Assembly: GCA_027314595.1 (NCBI GenBank)
Contig: DAHVAN010000121.1
Span: forward strand, 1 to 55,137
Source: Actinomycetota bacterium
Lineage (GTDB): Bacteria > Actinomycetota > Actinomycetes > Streptosporangiales > Streptosporangiaceae
Direction of reading: 5' to 3'
DNA: 55,137 bases
Part shown: positions 8,031 through 17,126 of the stretch, in pieces
Numbering within the stretch: position 1 is the first letter of the stretch
Layout of the letters: every line of letters starts with the position of its first letter
The notes under the pieces: model-generated
Told to the model about the DNA's origin: nothing
Database searches by the model: none
Seen by the model: the letters and a program-made list of their open reading frames with translations, nothing else
Translations under genes and position numbers: made by a program

Positions 8031-9626
8031 CTAGGGCCCGCGTCGAAATAGCGCGCCGGTTCCGGTTCTGGTTGCCTCGGATGTGGTATGCGTGCCGGCC
8101 ACGGTTCCCGGCGCCACGCCGGCCACCACCGGCTCGGGGGGGGGGCAGCACCGCCTGGCGGGTGTGAGGGCTCCAGTCACTTCTTCTTCGATGTGGGGAA
8201 CGGCACTCTGCTGGCGTTCTTCGACTTTCCCGGCCTGGACGTCGGCCCGTACGCGCAAGTGCTCGGCGGCCTGCACCACATCGCGATCTCGGTCACCAGG
8301 CGGAAATGGGAGTACCTGCGCGGCAAGCTGGACGCCGCCGGAGCCGAGTACGCGGAAGAGAGCGGGTCGTCGACATACCTGCGCGACCCGGACGGCGCGC
8401 GCCTTGAACTGCTCGCCGACCCGCTCGGCGAGATGCACGGCGCGAAGGTCCTGTAAGCCGGCCTGGGTTCCCGTCGGCGTGCCCGTCGCCGTGCCCGTCG
8501 GTGAGGCGGTCGCCGTGCCCGTCGGTGAGGCGGTCGGCGTGGCCGTCGGTGAGGCGGTCGGCGACGGTTTCGGTGAGGCCGTCGGCGACGGAGTGCGCGT
8601 GGGCGACGGTGACGGCGACGGGCGGGGCGTGGCCGCGCGTTCCGCCTGCCCGAAGAGCACACGCGCCTGCGGGCCGAAGTAGGCGCTGTAGGACACCCAC
8701 TCGTAGTCGCCGCCTTGTTCGTATCCGCCGATGACCCCGAAGACGGTGCCGGTTCCGCGTTTCACGTTGTAGCCGATGATCCACGGGCCGCCGCTGGTGC
8801 CCGTCCAGAAGCCGTGGCAGTAGAACTCCATCTGGCCGGGGTGCAGCGGGAAGCTCTTGGTCAGGCACCGGATCGGCGCCGAGTCGGGGTCGTTGTACCC
8901 GATGACCTCGATGGTCTCCCGGTACCACCGGGTGAAGCCGAGCGTCAGGCCGCCGGTGACCGACTGGATCTTGCGGCCCTTGAGCGGGCTCACCACCAGG
9001 AACGCGAAGTCCAGATCGGGGTTGTGCCTGTTCTTCCAGCTCCAGCCCGCGGCGACGAAGATCTTCCCGACGGCCCATCCCCCGTAAGGCATGACCCCGT
9101 TGTGGTATTCGGGGACGTATTCGATGTCGGTGGCGAACTTGGTCGAGTAGACGCAGTGCGCGGCCGTGAGGACCAGGTCGCCGGCCGTGGAATCGACCAC
9201 GCTCGCGCTGCAGAAATGCGACTGCGCTTTCTTCCCGGAAACGGTGGTCGTAAATAGCGTGCCCGTCGTCGGCACGCCGTCGAAGTGAATCGCTTTCGGG
9301 ATGCCCCTGGGCGGCCTCACCACCCTGCTTGACGCGCCCCTGGCGGTCTGGGGAAGGCCCTCGGCCTGCGCCGCCTTCATCCGCGCCGGGGTCCAGTAGG
9401 CCAGCGCGGCACGCTGGGCCGCCGCGCTGACCTGGTGCACGACCGCGGCCCCGCCGCCCTGCGGTGAGGCCCCGCCGGCGCCCGCCGGAGCTCCCGCCGC
9501 TCCCGTCCTGGCCGCTCGCGCGGCGCCCACCGTGACGCCGACCGCGAGCGCGCCCGCGATGAGGATCACGATGAACCAGACCCGCCGCGGCCCGCCAGTT
9601 CGCCGTGCATCGTTCCGCAAGGACAC
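8031..9626 (-). CDS. Secreted or anchored trypsin-like serine protease with Pro/Ser/Thr tail
   Basis: The 531-residue frame starts with a basic N-terminus and one hydrophobic helix (about 16-36), a signal peptide or anchor. A chymotrypsin-fold domain follows, with His157 (TAAHC), Asp near 206 (DLDFAFL) and Ser278 (GTSGGPW) as the catalytic triad. Residues 334-388 are a Pro/Ser/Thr-rich low-complexity tail of short repeats, plausibly cell-wall spanning. After about residue 389 the frame is simply the antisense of the VOC remnant and has no family resemblance. The natural end is therefore probably near 8460, with its stop lost or shifted. The start is the upstream ATG; it stands alone. Confidence 0.75.
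   Translation of the reverse strand: MSLRNDARRTGGPRRVWFIVILIAGALAVGVTVGAARAARTGAAGAPAGAGGASPQGGGAAVVHQVSAAAQRAALAYWTPARMKAAQAEGLPQTARGASSRVVRPPRGIPKAIHFDGVPTTGTLFTTTVSGKKAQSHFCSASVVDSTAGDLVLTAAHCVYSTKFATDIEYVPEYHNGVMPYGGWAVGKIFVAAGWSWKNRHNPDLDFAFLVVSPLKGRKIQSVTGGLTLGFTRWYRETIEVIGYNDPDSAPIRCLTKSFPLHPGQMEFYCHGFWTGTSGGPWIIGYNVKRGTGTVFGVIGGYEQGGDYEWVSYSAYFGPQARVLFGQAERAATPRPSPSPSPTRTPSPTASPKPSPTASPTATPTASPTGTATASPTGTATGTPTGTQAGLQDLRAVHLAERVGEQFKARAVRVAQVCRRPALFRVLGSGGVQLAAQVLPFPPGDRDRDVVQAAEHLRVRADVQAGKVEERQQSAVPHIEEEVTGALTPARRCCPPPEPVVAGVAPGTVAGTHTTSEATRTGTGALFRRGP
8088..8456 (+). pseudogene. VOC/glyoxalase-superfamily protein, N-terminally truncated
   Basis: From about 8172 the frame reads SSHFFFDVGNGTLLAFFDF, then LGGLHHIAISV and YLRDPDGARLELL, which is the second half of a vicinal-oxygen-chelate protein. 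The first beta-alpha-beta unit with its metal ligand is missing, and residues before 8172 do not resemble the family. The whole stretch overlaps, on the opposite strand, the extended 3' end of the protease gene. It is probably a remnant; a short active form is unlikely because the metal site needs both halves. Confidence 0.6.
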
Positions 9627-9792
9627 TCGTGCTCTCCCCGTGACCGCGCCGCCGTGTGGTGCTCACAGAATCTAACCACGAAGCCACGAGCGCGACCGGC
9701 AAACGCGCGCGCGCAACCTGACCAACATGGACTCCTCGGGGCATCGACGGGATGTTCATCTCCTGCCACCAGCGCTGCCACCAGCGCTGCCA

Positions 9793-11325
9793 CTAGCCGG
9801 CCGGGACGCCCTGGCCGTCGCGGCGATCCTGCTGGCTCGCGAGCGGGATCCAGAGCCGGACGGTGGTGCCGCCGCCCGGCGCGGACCACAGCCGGGCGTA
9901 GCCGCCGTGCGCGACGGCGATCGCGTGCACGATGGACAGGCCGAGGCCGCTTCCGGCGGCCCCGGCCCCGTCGCCCGAGGCCGCCGGGGCCGGGCCGGCC
10001 GGGTTCCCGTCCGCGCCGCCGTTGCCGTGCGCGCCGCGGTGGAAGCGGTCGAAGGCGCGTGCCGCGTCACGAGCGGACATGCCGGGGCCGTCGTCGGCGA
10101 CCTCGAGCACGGCGCCGTCACCTTCGGCGTACAGCCGTACCCGGGCCGGGGTGCCTGGCGGCGTGTGCGCCCGGACGTTACCGAGCAGGTTCGCGAGCAC
10201 CTGGCGGATCCGCGGCTCGTCCGCGGTCACCACCAGGCTCGGCGGAAGCTGGGCGATCACCTCGCGGTCCGGCTCGACCGCCCGCGCGTCCGCCACGGCG
10301 TCCCTGGCCAGGGTCGCCAGGTCGGTATCCGTCAGGTCGAGGGAGGAGCTGCGGTCGAGGCGGGCCAGCTCGAGCAGTTCGGCGACGAGCATGCTCATCC
10401 GTTCGGCCTCCTGCTCGATGCGCCGCATCGCGTTCGGCAGCTCGCCCGGGCCGAGCGCGCCCTGCCGGTAGAGCTCCGCGTACCCCCGGATCGTGGTCAG
10501 CGGCGTGCGCAGCTCGTGCGAGGCGTCCGCGGCGAACTGCCGCACCTTGTGCTCCGAGCGCAGCCGCGCGCTGAAGGCCTGCTGGATCCGGTCCAGCATC
10601 GTGTTGATCGCCGCCGCGAGCCGGCCTGTCTCCTGGCGGTCGCCCGCGTCAGGCATCCGCGCGGCCAGGTCGCCGCTGCTCGTGATCATGTCGGCGGTGC
10701 TCGCCATCCGGTCGAGCGGTGCCAGGCCGCGGCCGATCAGCCAGTTGCCGCAGACGCCGAGCAGCGCGAGCAGCGCGCCGCCGGTGATCAGCTCGGCGAA
10801 CATGACGCCGCGAACGTGACCTCCGACGGCGCTGGCTGGCTGGCCGACGAGGATGAAGTTCAGGCCGAGCGGCAGCAGGGAGCCGGACCGCCGGGTGATG
10901 TTCACCGTGCGCCAGGCCGCGCGCAGCGCGGGCCGGCGCGGCAGCGCCACGCCGAACGGCTCGCCGTAGCCTGCCTGCGTGCTCAGGTACGCGGCGACCT
11001 GCCTGGCCGGCTTGCCCGCCAGGCTGGCGAGCAAGGCGCGCAGCTCGGACGCCGCGGGCGAGCTCTGGGTGAGCTCCCCGGTCGTGCCGGTCCGCGGCGA
11101 CAGGTAGGCGGCGGCGAAACCTTCCGGGGCCTTGGCGATCTGGGCTACTGACTGCCTGGTCGCCAGCCGGAGCTCGGCGTCGGCGCCGTCCCGTTCGAGC
11201 GTGCTCAGCACTACGCTGCTGACCGCGCCCATCACCACGAGGAACATGGCGGTCAGCGCGATCAGGCCCGTCAGCAGCCGGGCGCGCAGCGACAGCGACC
11301 GCCGGCCCCACCTCACCTTCGGCAC
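9793..11325 (-). CDS. Two-component sensor histidine kinase
   Basis: The 510-residue inner-membrane kinase has a transmembrane helix at about 17-40 and an extracytoplasmic sensor of about 130 residues. A second helix lies near 172-195 and a HAMP linker follows. HisKA carries His270 in DASHELRTPLT. The HATPase domain has the N box, the G1 box DDGPGM and the G2 box GLGLSIV. The sensor domain has no recognised ligand. The gene follows the response regulator by 13 bases, so the two are cotranscribed. The architecture resembles the TcrY/TrcS type of actinobacterial kinases; the signal is unknown. Confidence 0.92.
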   Translation of the reverse strand: MPKVRWGRRSLSLRARLLTGLIALTAMFLVVMGAVSSVVLSTLERDGADAELRLATRQSVAQIAKAPEGFAAAYLSPRTGTTGELTQSSPAASELRALLASLAGKPARQVAAYLSTQAGYGEPFGVALPRRPALRAAWRTVNITRRSGSLLPLGLNFILVGQPASAVGGHVRGVMFAELITGGALLALLGVCGNWLIGRGLAPLDRMASTADMITSSGDLAARMPDAGDRQETGRLAAAINTMLDRIQQAFSARLRSEHKVRQFAADASHELRTPLTTIRGYAELYRQGALGPGELPNAMRRIEQEAERMSMLVAELLELARLDRSSSLDLTDTDLATLARDAVADARAVEPDREVIAQLPPSLVVTADEPRIRQVLANLLGNVRAHTPPGTPARVRLYAEGDGAVLEVADDGPGMSARDAARAFDRFHRGAHGNGGADGNPAGPAPAASGDGAGAAGSGLGLSIVHAIAVAHGGYARLWSAPGGGTTVRLWIPLASQQDRRDGQGVPAG

Positions 11326-11338
11326 GGCAACCGCCCGG

Positions 11339-12073
11339 TCACTGCGGGCGCAGGCTGTACCCGACGCCTCGCTGGGTGTGGATCAGCGGGGGGCCGAGCG
11401 GGTCGAGCTTGCGCCGCAGGTAGCTCACGTACGTCTCGAGGACCTGCGACTGCCCGGCGTACTCCCATCCCCACACGTTCTCGAGCAGCTGCTTGCGGGT
11501 GAGCATCAGCCCCTGGTTGCGCATCAGGTAGGCGAGCAGCCGGAACTCCGTCGGCGACAGCTCCACGGGAACGCCCGCCCGGCGCACCGTCCAGTGGTCC
11601 TCGTCGAGCTCGAGGTCGCCGGCGCGCAGCGTGGAGCCGCCGTCCCCGTCACCGTCCTCGCTGTCCTGCTGCCGCGCGGCGCGCCGCAGGACCGCCCGGA
11701 CCCGGGCCACCAGGGCCTCGACCGAGAACGGCTTGGTGATGTAGTCGTCGCCGCCGAGGGTCAGGCCGGTGACGGTGTCCGAGGTGGTGTCCCTGGCGGT
11801 GAGGAAGATCACCGGCACGTCATTGGCGCTCGCGCGCAGCCGCCGGCACACCTCGAAGCCGTCGATGTCCGGGAGCATCACGTCGAGCACGATCAGGTCG
11901 GGCTTGTCGATGTCGGCAAGCTGCAAGGCGTCCAGGCCGGTGCCGCTCGTGGTCACGGAGCAGCCGTGGAATCTGAGCGCCACCTGGACAAGCTCGCGGA
12001 TGTTCGGCTCGTCATCGACGACTAGCACCCTGGGGATGGGGTCACCTTCCCTCGTGAGTTTCTCCTGACCCAT
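11339..12073 (-). CDS. OmpR/PhoB-family response regulator
   Basis: The 244-residue regulator has a receiver domain with the acidic pair VVDDE, the phospho-acceptor Asp64 in IVLDVMLPD, and the conserved Lys in YITKPFS. A winged-helix DNA-binding domain with LSPTEFRLLAYL and RGVGYSLRP follows. An acidic linker separates the two. It is the partner of the kinase immediately downstream. I chose ATG 12073; the frame also allows a TTG at 12094. The target genes are not evident; the protease just beyond the kinase could be one. Confidence 0.92.
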   Translation of the reverse strand: MGQEKLTREGDPIPRVLVVDDEPNIRELVQVALRFHGCSVTTSGTGLDALQLADIDKPDLIVLDVMLPDIDGFEVCRRLRASANDVPVIFLTARDTTSDTVTGLTLGGDDYITKPFSVEALVARVRAVLRRAARQQDSEDGDGDGGSTLRAGDLELDEDHWTVRRAGVPVELSPTEFRLLAYLMRNQGLMLTRKQLLENVWGWEYAGQSQVLETYVSYLRRKLDPLGPPLIHTQRGVGYSLRPQ

Positions 12074-12394
12074 TGTGCCCCGTTCCGTGGCCAAGTCGTG
12101 CGCGAGCGGCCCCTGATCGCCCGTGGCGGGCTGGTTGGCCGCGAGTATCGCCGCCGGCCCTGGGATCGCTCGGAGCAGTCGCTGAGAGAAGCCTGAGAAA
12201 TCGCCGGGCCCCGCTCCGGGCCCGCGCCGGCCCCGCTCCGGGCCCCGCTCCGTGCCCCGCTCCGGGCCCCGCGCCGGGCCCGGCTTTTGGGTACGCTCAT
12301 GCGAGCGTCACGAGTTCCGCCGGAAGCGCGCGTCCTTGAGAGTGCGGTAATGTCGGCAAGCCCGGAAAGTCAATCATTTCGGAGGGGAGTGGTG
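12074..12394. other. Intergenic region with GC-rich tandem repeat
   Basis: The region between the divergently transcribed response regulator and Scr1-type gene holds both promoters. Its centre (about 12211-12287) is an imperfect tandem array of a CCCCGCTCCGGG-type unit. I see no gene in it. The ribosome binding site GGAGGGG for the rightward gene is at its right end. Confidence 0.45.
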
Positions 12395-13249
12395 ATGAGC
12401 GACGACGCGTATGGCGCGACCGTCGCGAAACGTCGGCTTTCCCGCCGGCTCACCGAATTCCGGATAAAGGCCGGATATACCGCTAACCACGTGTGCGAAA
12501 TTCTGAACTGGGGTCGCGGCAAGGTCGGCCGTTTCGAGGCTAACCAGTGGAAACGGCCGGAAATGAGCGACATCAGGGACCTCATCCGCATCTACCGCGT
12601 CGCGGGCGCCGACCGGGCGGAGATCGAGGACCTGGCGGTCCGCTCCCGGGTCCGCCCGTGGTGGCGGGAGTACGGGGAGGTCTTCGGCAACGAGTTCCCC
12701 GGCTACGAGAACGACGCGGCCAGCATCCGCGTCTACATGCCGCTGCTGCTCCCAGGCCTGCTGCAGACGCCCGCCTACATGGAGGCGCAGCTCAAGACCG
12801 GCCCGCGCTCATCGGCCTGGCGCCGGAAGGCGGCCGACGCCAGGCTCCGCAGGCAGGAGATCCTCGCGCGGACCGACGGGAGCGCGCCGCGGCTGAGCGT
12901 GGTGATCACCGAGGCGTCGCTGCTTTACCGCTGGGGCGGGCGCGAGGACCGCAGGGGCCAGATCGAGCACCTGGTGGCGATGAGCCGCCGTCCCGATGTC
13001 GACCTGCGGATCCAGCGGTTCGACGACGGCCCGCCGGCCGGCATCTACTCGATGGTCAACATCTTCGGCTTTCCCGACGACGACGAGCCCCCGCTCGTGT
13101 TCGTGAAGACCGACTACTGCGTCGATGAGGTGAGCAAGCCGGAATCGGCGCGCGGTTACATCGAGTCGTTCGAGCGGGCGAGCGATGCGGCGGTCGAGCC
13201 CGCGGACACCACGCTGTACCTCGAAAAACTCGCGAGGCGAATGGGGTGA
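12395..13249 (+). CDS. XRE-type regulator of the Scr1/DUF5753 family
   Basis: The 284-residue protein has an N-terminal lambda-repressor-type HTH (about 15-70, with ILNWGRGKVGRFE as the recognition region). A DUF5753 domain follows, with PLLLPGLLQTPAYM, SLLYRWGG and PAGIYSMVNIFGFP. Family members are numerous in actinomycetes, often beside a small DUF397 protein and an RsbW-like ATPase, and some control development and secondary metabolism. Here an ATPase follows, but I find no DUF397 gene. ATG 12395 has GGAGGGGAG at suitable spacing; the longer frame lacks such support. Confidence 0.88.
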   Translation: MSDDAYGATVAKRRLSRRLTEFRIKAGYTANHVCEILNWGRGKVGRFEANQWKRPEMSDIRDLIRIYRVAGADRAEIEDLAVRSRVRPWWREYGEVFGNEFPGYENDAASIRVYMPLLLPGLLQTPAYMEAQLKTGPRSSAWRRKAADARLRRQEILARTDGSAPRLSVVITEASLLYRWGGREDRRGQIEHLVAMSRRPDVDLRIQRFDDGPPAGIYSMVNIFGFPDDDEPPLVFVKTDYCVDEVSKPESARGYIESFERASDAAVEPADTTLYLEKLARRMG

Positions 13250-13597
13250 GGCGGCGGCGCGATAGACGCGGCGGACACCGCGATCGCTCAATGCCCGCGG
13301 CGGCAAGCCAGCGGCAAGCCCGTTTGGAGAGCCATGACCGCTAATAGGCCGTTATGCCCCGCTAGCCGCCGAATATGCGGCCAAACGGACCATGCGGCAA
13401 CATTTGCGCTTCGCCCGCCACGCGCCCCTGCTGATAGGGTTTTGCTTCCTTGTGAATGCGGCAAAGTGTACTGTGAAGTGACCCACATGACTCGGAACGT
13501 GTGCTTCACAGATTGGCGATCAGAGCGAGGGCAGCGGGGTCGGCGGCGGGAGCTGCCGGGCCCGGTGACGGCGGATGGTGCGGCCGGAGGCGCCGAT
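13250..13597. promoter_or_regulatory. Control region with three TGTGAA half-sites
   Basis: No gene is supported here. TGTGAA occurs at 13451-13456 and 13472-13477, exactly 21 bases apart, so on the same DNA face. An inverted copy TTCACA lies near 13505. The arrangement sits about 100-150 bases ahead of the ATPase start and looks like a regulator binding region, possibly for the Scr1-type protein. A TACTGT hexamer at 13469-13474 is a weak -10 candidate. Confidence 0.35.
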
Positions 13598-15772
13598 ATG
13601 GATGACGGGTTGCGGATGGTTGAGGTCGGCGCGTGCAGCGTCTGGCCGCTGCCCGGGGACCCAACCTGCGCGGGCGTTGCCCGCCGCGTGTTCCGGAGCG
13701 CCGCCGCCGGACTCGCGCTCGAGCCCGCCGCCGTGGACGACGGCGTCACGATGGTCAGCGAACTGGCCGCCAACACCCTGCACGTCCACCGTGAACAGCC
13801 CGCGCCTGCCGGCCGCCCGGACCGCCCCGGCCGCCCGGACCGCCCCGGCCGCCCCGGCCATCCGGACGGCCCCGGCCATCCGGAATGCCCCGATGGCCCG
13901 GCCCAGCACCGCCAGCAGCCCCGTCCCGTCCCCGAACTCTGGCTGTACCTGCGGGGCAGCGGTCCGCGCCGCGAACTCGTGTGCAAGGTATTCGACGCAT
14001 TCCCCGGCTGGCTGCACGGCAACGTGCCAGGCCGCGGCATGGGCCGCGCGCCGGCCGACGCGATGAGCGGCCGGGGCCTCGAGGTCGTGCACGAGCTGTC
14101 CCAGGGCCGCTGGGGTCACCACCTGACCAGGTCCCGGCTGGCCGGGTGGGAGGTCCGCGGCAAGGCCGTCTGGTTCGCGGTGCCGGCGAACGGTGCCATG
14201 CTGACCCCCGCTGCCGCGCGGCCGGACACCCCCCCGCCGGACCGCTTCGCGACGATGGCCGCCGCGCAGGCCATGACGGAACTCCAGGACGGGCTCACCG
14301 CCAGGGGATTCAGCGGCCGGATGGTGCGCGCAGACGACCACCGCGCGGACATGGCCGTGCTGTCGGTGTGCAGCGGCGTCACCGTCTGGTGCCGGGCCGG
14401 CGCGGCGTGGCTTCGCGCGCCCGGGGCACCGGGGCTGACCGGTCACCAGTGGCCGTACTGCGACCTGGTCGAGGTCGCCGAGCAGACCGTCCAGGCGTGC
14501 GAGGCGCTTGCGGTCGCCGGCGAGCAGCAGCCGCTGGCAGGCGCCGCGAGAACCGGCGCCTTAATTCCGGTCTTACCCCGGGATCCTTACCCCGGACCTG
14601 GCTCAGCGCAGGCCCGCCGCGAGCGCGGCGTACGTGCGCAGCACCTCGTCCCAGAAGCCCGTTACGTCGATATCAGTCGCCACGGCCGCGTTCGGGATAA
14701 TGGCAGGGGAGAAGTCGGTCACGGTCATTCCGGACGTCAGCCGTCCGGTGGTTTCCACCTGGACCGAGGCCGGGGTGTAGGTGAAGATCCCGGGCGAGAC
14801 CACCGAGACCACGGCGCACACGTCGTGCACGGGAGGGTCCCCCGCCGGCTCACGGTCACCGGGGGAGCCGGGGGATCGTCCGCCCGGAGCGGCGGAGGAC
14901 GGGTCCGCGTACCGGGCGAGCGCGGGCAGCAGCAGGTCCGCCCCCAGCACGCCGAACTCTCCCATCCGCGACCGCACCGCGGCCGTCGCCCGCGCCCGCA
15001 GCGTGACGTCGAGCCCGATCATCCGGACCGTCCAGCCCGCGCCGAACACCACGCAGGCCGCCTCCGGGTCGGCCCAGATGTTGAACTCGGCGGCATGGCT
15101 CACGTTGCCCCGCCCGGCGGATCCGCCCATGATCACGAAGTCGCGCACCCAGCGCGCCAGCCGCGGCTCACGGCGCAGCGCGAGCGCGATGTTGGTCAGC
15201 GGCCCGGTCGCGACGAGCGTGATCTGGCCGGGCGCGGCGGCGACGGCGGAGATGATGAAGTCGATGGCATGCCCGTCCCGCGCCGCGCGGCGCGGCGGCG
15301 GAAGCACCGCGGCGCCGAGCCCCGACTCGCCGTGCACGTGCCGCGCGTGCCGCGCCGGGCGCAGCAGCGGCGCCGCGCACCCGGCTGTGACCGGCACGTT
15401 CGCGGCGCCCACGAACGAGGCGACGGCGAGCGCGTTCGCCGTCGTCTTGTCCAGCCCGACGTTGCCCGCCACCGTGGTGATCCCCGCGAGGTCGATCCCC
15501 GGGTGCCCGGCCGCGAACGCGATCGCGAGCGCGTCGTCGATCCCCGGGTCGCAGTCGAGAATGATCGTGGTGCTCATGGTGCAAATCCTGCCCCTCGCTG
15601 GCTGAGTAGACGGTACCGAACGGAGGGTTCGCTTGCGTGTTTCCCCCGGGGGGACGACCCCGGGTGCCCCCCGCCTGGGGACTGCCCGTCCCCCCAGGCC
15701 CCCCTGGGGACTGCCCGTTCACCCCGGTCCCGCTGGGGGGACTGGGCGTCGCCCCGGTCCCCCCTGGGGTAG
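13598..15772 (+). CDS. RsbW-like ATP-binding protein; frame runs on past the conserved part
   Basis: ATG 13598 has GGAGG at good spacing. Residues 10-190 form a GHKL ATPase domain of the RsbW/SpoIIAB type: WPLPGDPTCAGVARR, then MVSELAANTLHVH as the N box, and SGRGLEVVHEL as the G box. A Gly/Arg/Pro repeat (about 70-95) interrupts it. A second domain of about 100 residues, common in these actinobacterial proteins, ends near 14530. Beyond that the frame continues without a stop through the antisense of the nucleoside hydrolase gene to TAG 15772, which cannot be normal coding. A TAA in another frame at 14562-14564 suggests the true end, with an indel just before it. It follows the Scr1-type regulator, a usual partner. 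Confidence 0.6.
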   Translation: MDDGLRMVEVGACSVWPLPGDPTCAGVARRVFRSAAAGLALEPAAVDDGVTMVSELAANTLHVHREQPAPAGRPDRPGRPDRPGRPGHPDGPGHPECPDGPAQHRQQPRPVPELWLYLRGSGPRRELVCKVFDAFPGWLHGNVPGRGMGRAPADAMSGRGLEVVHELSQGRWGHHLTRSRLAGWEVRGKAVWFAVPANGAMLTPAAARPDTPPPDRFATMAAAQAMTELQDGLTARGFSGRMVRADDHRADMAVLSVCSGVTVWCRAGAAWLRAPGAPGLTGHQWPYCDLVEVAEQTVQACEALAVAGEQQPLAGAARTGALIPVLPRDPYPGPGSAQARRERGVRAQHLVPEARYVDISRHGRVRDNGRGEVGHGHSGRQPSGGFHLDRGRGVGEDPGRDHRDHGAHVVHGRVPRRLTVTGGAGGSSARSGGGRVRVPGERGQQQVRPQHAELSHPRPHRGRRPRPQRDVEPDHPDRPARAEHHAGRLRVGPDVELGGMAHVAPPGGSAHDHEVAHPARQPRLTAQRERDVGQRPGRDERDLAGRGGDGGDDEVDGMPVPRRAARRRKHRGAEPRLAVHVPRVPRRAQQRRRAPGCDRHVRGAHERGDGERVRRRLVQPDVARHRGDPREVDPRVPGRERDRERVVDPRVAVENDRGAHGANPAPRWLSRRYRTEGSLACFPRGDDPGCPPPGDCPSPQAPLGTARSPRSRWGDWASPRSPLG
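14603..15577 (-). CDS. Nucleoside hydrolase (IunH/RihA family)
   Basis: The 324-residue enzyme hydrolyses the N-glycosidic bond of nucleosides for salvage. DCDPGIDDA near the N-terminus is the calcium-binding signature. ITTVAGNVGLDKTTANA, TLVATGPLTNIALAL, FVIMGGS and EFNIWADPEAA are all typical of the family. Its length is normal. A Pro/Gly-rich insertion lies near residue 230. It is transcribed toward the ATPase gene, whose extended frame overlaps it on the other strand. Base specificity cannot be told. Confidence 0.9.
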   Translation of the reverse strand: MSTTIILDCDPGIDDALAIAFAAGHPGIDLAGITTVAGNVGLDKTTANALAVASFVGAANVPVTAGCAAPLLRPARHARHVHGESGLGAAVLPPPRRAARDGHAIDFIISAVAAAPGQITLVATGPLTNIALALRREPRLARWVRDFVIMGGSAGRGNVSHAAEFNIWADPEAACVVFGAGWTVRMIGLDVTLRARATAAVRSRMGEFGVLGADLLLPALARYADPSSAAPGGRSPGSPGDREPAGDPPVHDVCAVVSVVSPGIFTYTPASVQVETTGRLTSGMTVTDFSPAIIPNAAVATDIDVTGFWDEVLRTYAALAAGLR

Positions 15773-15798
15773 CCTCTCCACCTGAAGGAGGTCACCAT

Positions 15799-17070
15799 AT
15801 GCACCAGCCGCCCATCCCGCACATCGATTCGGCCGACCCGCAGATCGCCGGATTGATCCACGACGAGGCACGCCGCCAGGCACAGAAGATGCGGCTCATC
15901 CCGTCGGAGAACTACGTGTCGCTCGCCGTGCTCGAGGCGTGCGGCACCGTGCTGACCAACAAGTACTCCGAGGGTTACGCGGGCAGGCGCTACTACGAGG
16001 GTCAGCAGTTCGTCGACCCGATCGAGTCGATCGCGGTGCAGCGCGCCAAGGCGCTGTTCGGCGCCGACCACGCCAACGTGCAGCCGTATTCGGGGTCGCC
16101 GGCGAACATGGCGGTGTACCTGGCCTTCGCCCAGCCGGGCGACACCATCATGGGGATGGCGCTGCCGATGGGCGGCCACCTCACGCACGGGGCCGGGGTC
16201 TCGGTCAGCGGCAAGTGGTTCAACGCCGTGCAGTACGGCGTGCGGCACGACACCGGCAGGATCGACCTGGACGAGGTGCGTGACCTCGCGCTGCGGGAGC
16301 GTCCCAAGGTCATCTTCGCGGGCGGCACCGCGATCCCGCGCACGATCGACTTCCCGGCGTTCGCCGCGATCGCGGCGGAGGCGGACGCGGTGCTCGTCGC
16401 GGACATGGCGCACATCGCCGGCCTGATCGCCGGCGGCGCGCACCCCTCTCCCGTGGGGCACGCGCACGTGATCACCTCGACCACGCACAAGACGCTGCGC
16501 GGCCCGCGCGGCGCGATGATCCTGACCGACGCCGAGCACGCCAAGGCGATCGACAGGGCGGTGTTCCCCGGCCTGCAGGGCGGGCCGCACAACCACACCA
16601 CCGCCGGCATCGCGGTGGCGCTGAAGGAGGCCGCGCACCCGTCGTTCCGGACCTACGCCGCGCAGGTCGTGGCCAACGCGGCCGCCCTTGCGTCCGCCCT
16701 GACCGAGCGCGGGTTCGACCTGGTGTCCGGCGGGACCGACAACCACCTGCTGCTCGTGGACCTGACGTCGAAGGGGATCGGCGGCAAGCCGGCCGCGAAT
16801 GCCCTCGACCGGGCCGGCATCGAACTGAACTTCAACACGGTCCCGTTCGACCAGCGCCGCCCGCTCGACCCGTCAGGCATCCGCCTCGGCACGCCCGCGA
16901 TCACCACCCGCGGCCTGACCGAGCAGCACATGCCGCAGCTGGCCGCCTGGATCGACGACGCGATCACCGCCGCCGCCAAGGACGACGACACCACCCTCGA
17001 CAACATCGCCGGCGAGATCCGCGACCTGCTGACCCCCTACCCCATCCCCGGCTGGTCCCCCCAGCCGTAA
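15799..17070 (+). CDS. glyA: Serine hydroxymethyltransferase
   Basis: This 423-residue PLP enzyme interconverts serine and glycine and charges tetrahydrofolate with a one-carbon unit. Family text runs throughout: IPSENYVS, NKYSEGYAGRRYYEG, and Lys231 in STTHKTLRGPRGA, which forms the Schiff base with PLP. The start is ATG 15799 with AAGGAGG upstream; the open frame extends earlier through a GC repeat that is not coding. It ends just before an inverted repeat shared with the convergent ApbE gene. Many actinomycetes carry two glyA paralogues, so this may not be the only copy. Confidence 0.95.
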   Translation: MHQPPIPHIDSADPQIAGLIHDEARRQAQKMRLIPSENYVSLAVLEACGTVLTNKYSEGYAGRRYYEGQQFVDPIESIAVQRAKALFGADHANVQPYSGSPANMAVYLAFAQPGDTIMGMALPMGGHLTHGAGVSVSGKWFNAVQYGVRHDTGRIDLDEVRDLALRERPKVIFAGGTAIPRTIDFPAFAAIAAEADAVLVADMAHIAGLIAGGAHPSPVGHAHVITSTTHKTLRGPRGAMILTDAEHAKAIDRAVFPGLQGGPHNHTTAGIAVALKEAAHPSFRTYAAQVVANAAALASALTERGFDLVSGGTDNHLLLVDLTSKGIGGKPAANALDRAGIELNFNTVPFDQRRPLDPSGIRLGTPAITTRGLTEQHMPQLAAWIDDAITAAAKDDDTTLDNIAGEIRDLLTPYPIPGWSPQP

Positions 17071-17082
17071 GGGCGTGTCCCC

Positions 17083-17096
17083 GGCGGCGCGCCGCC
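17083..17096. terminator. GC palindrome between convergent glyA and apbE
   Basis: GGCGGCGCGCCGCC is a perfect 14-base palindrome between two converging genes. It is a candidate bidirectional terminator. It lacks a loop and a U-tract, so support is only positional. Confidence 0.35.
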
Positions 17097-17126
17097 CCGG
17101 AACGAATGCGCGGCAGGCGGCGCCCG

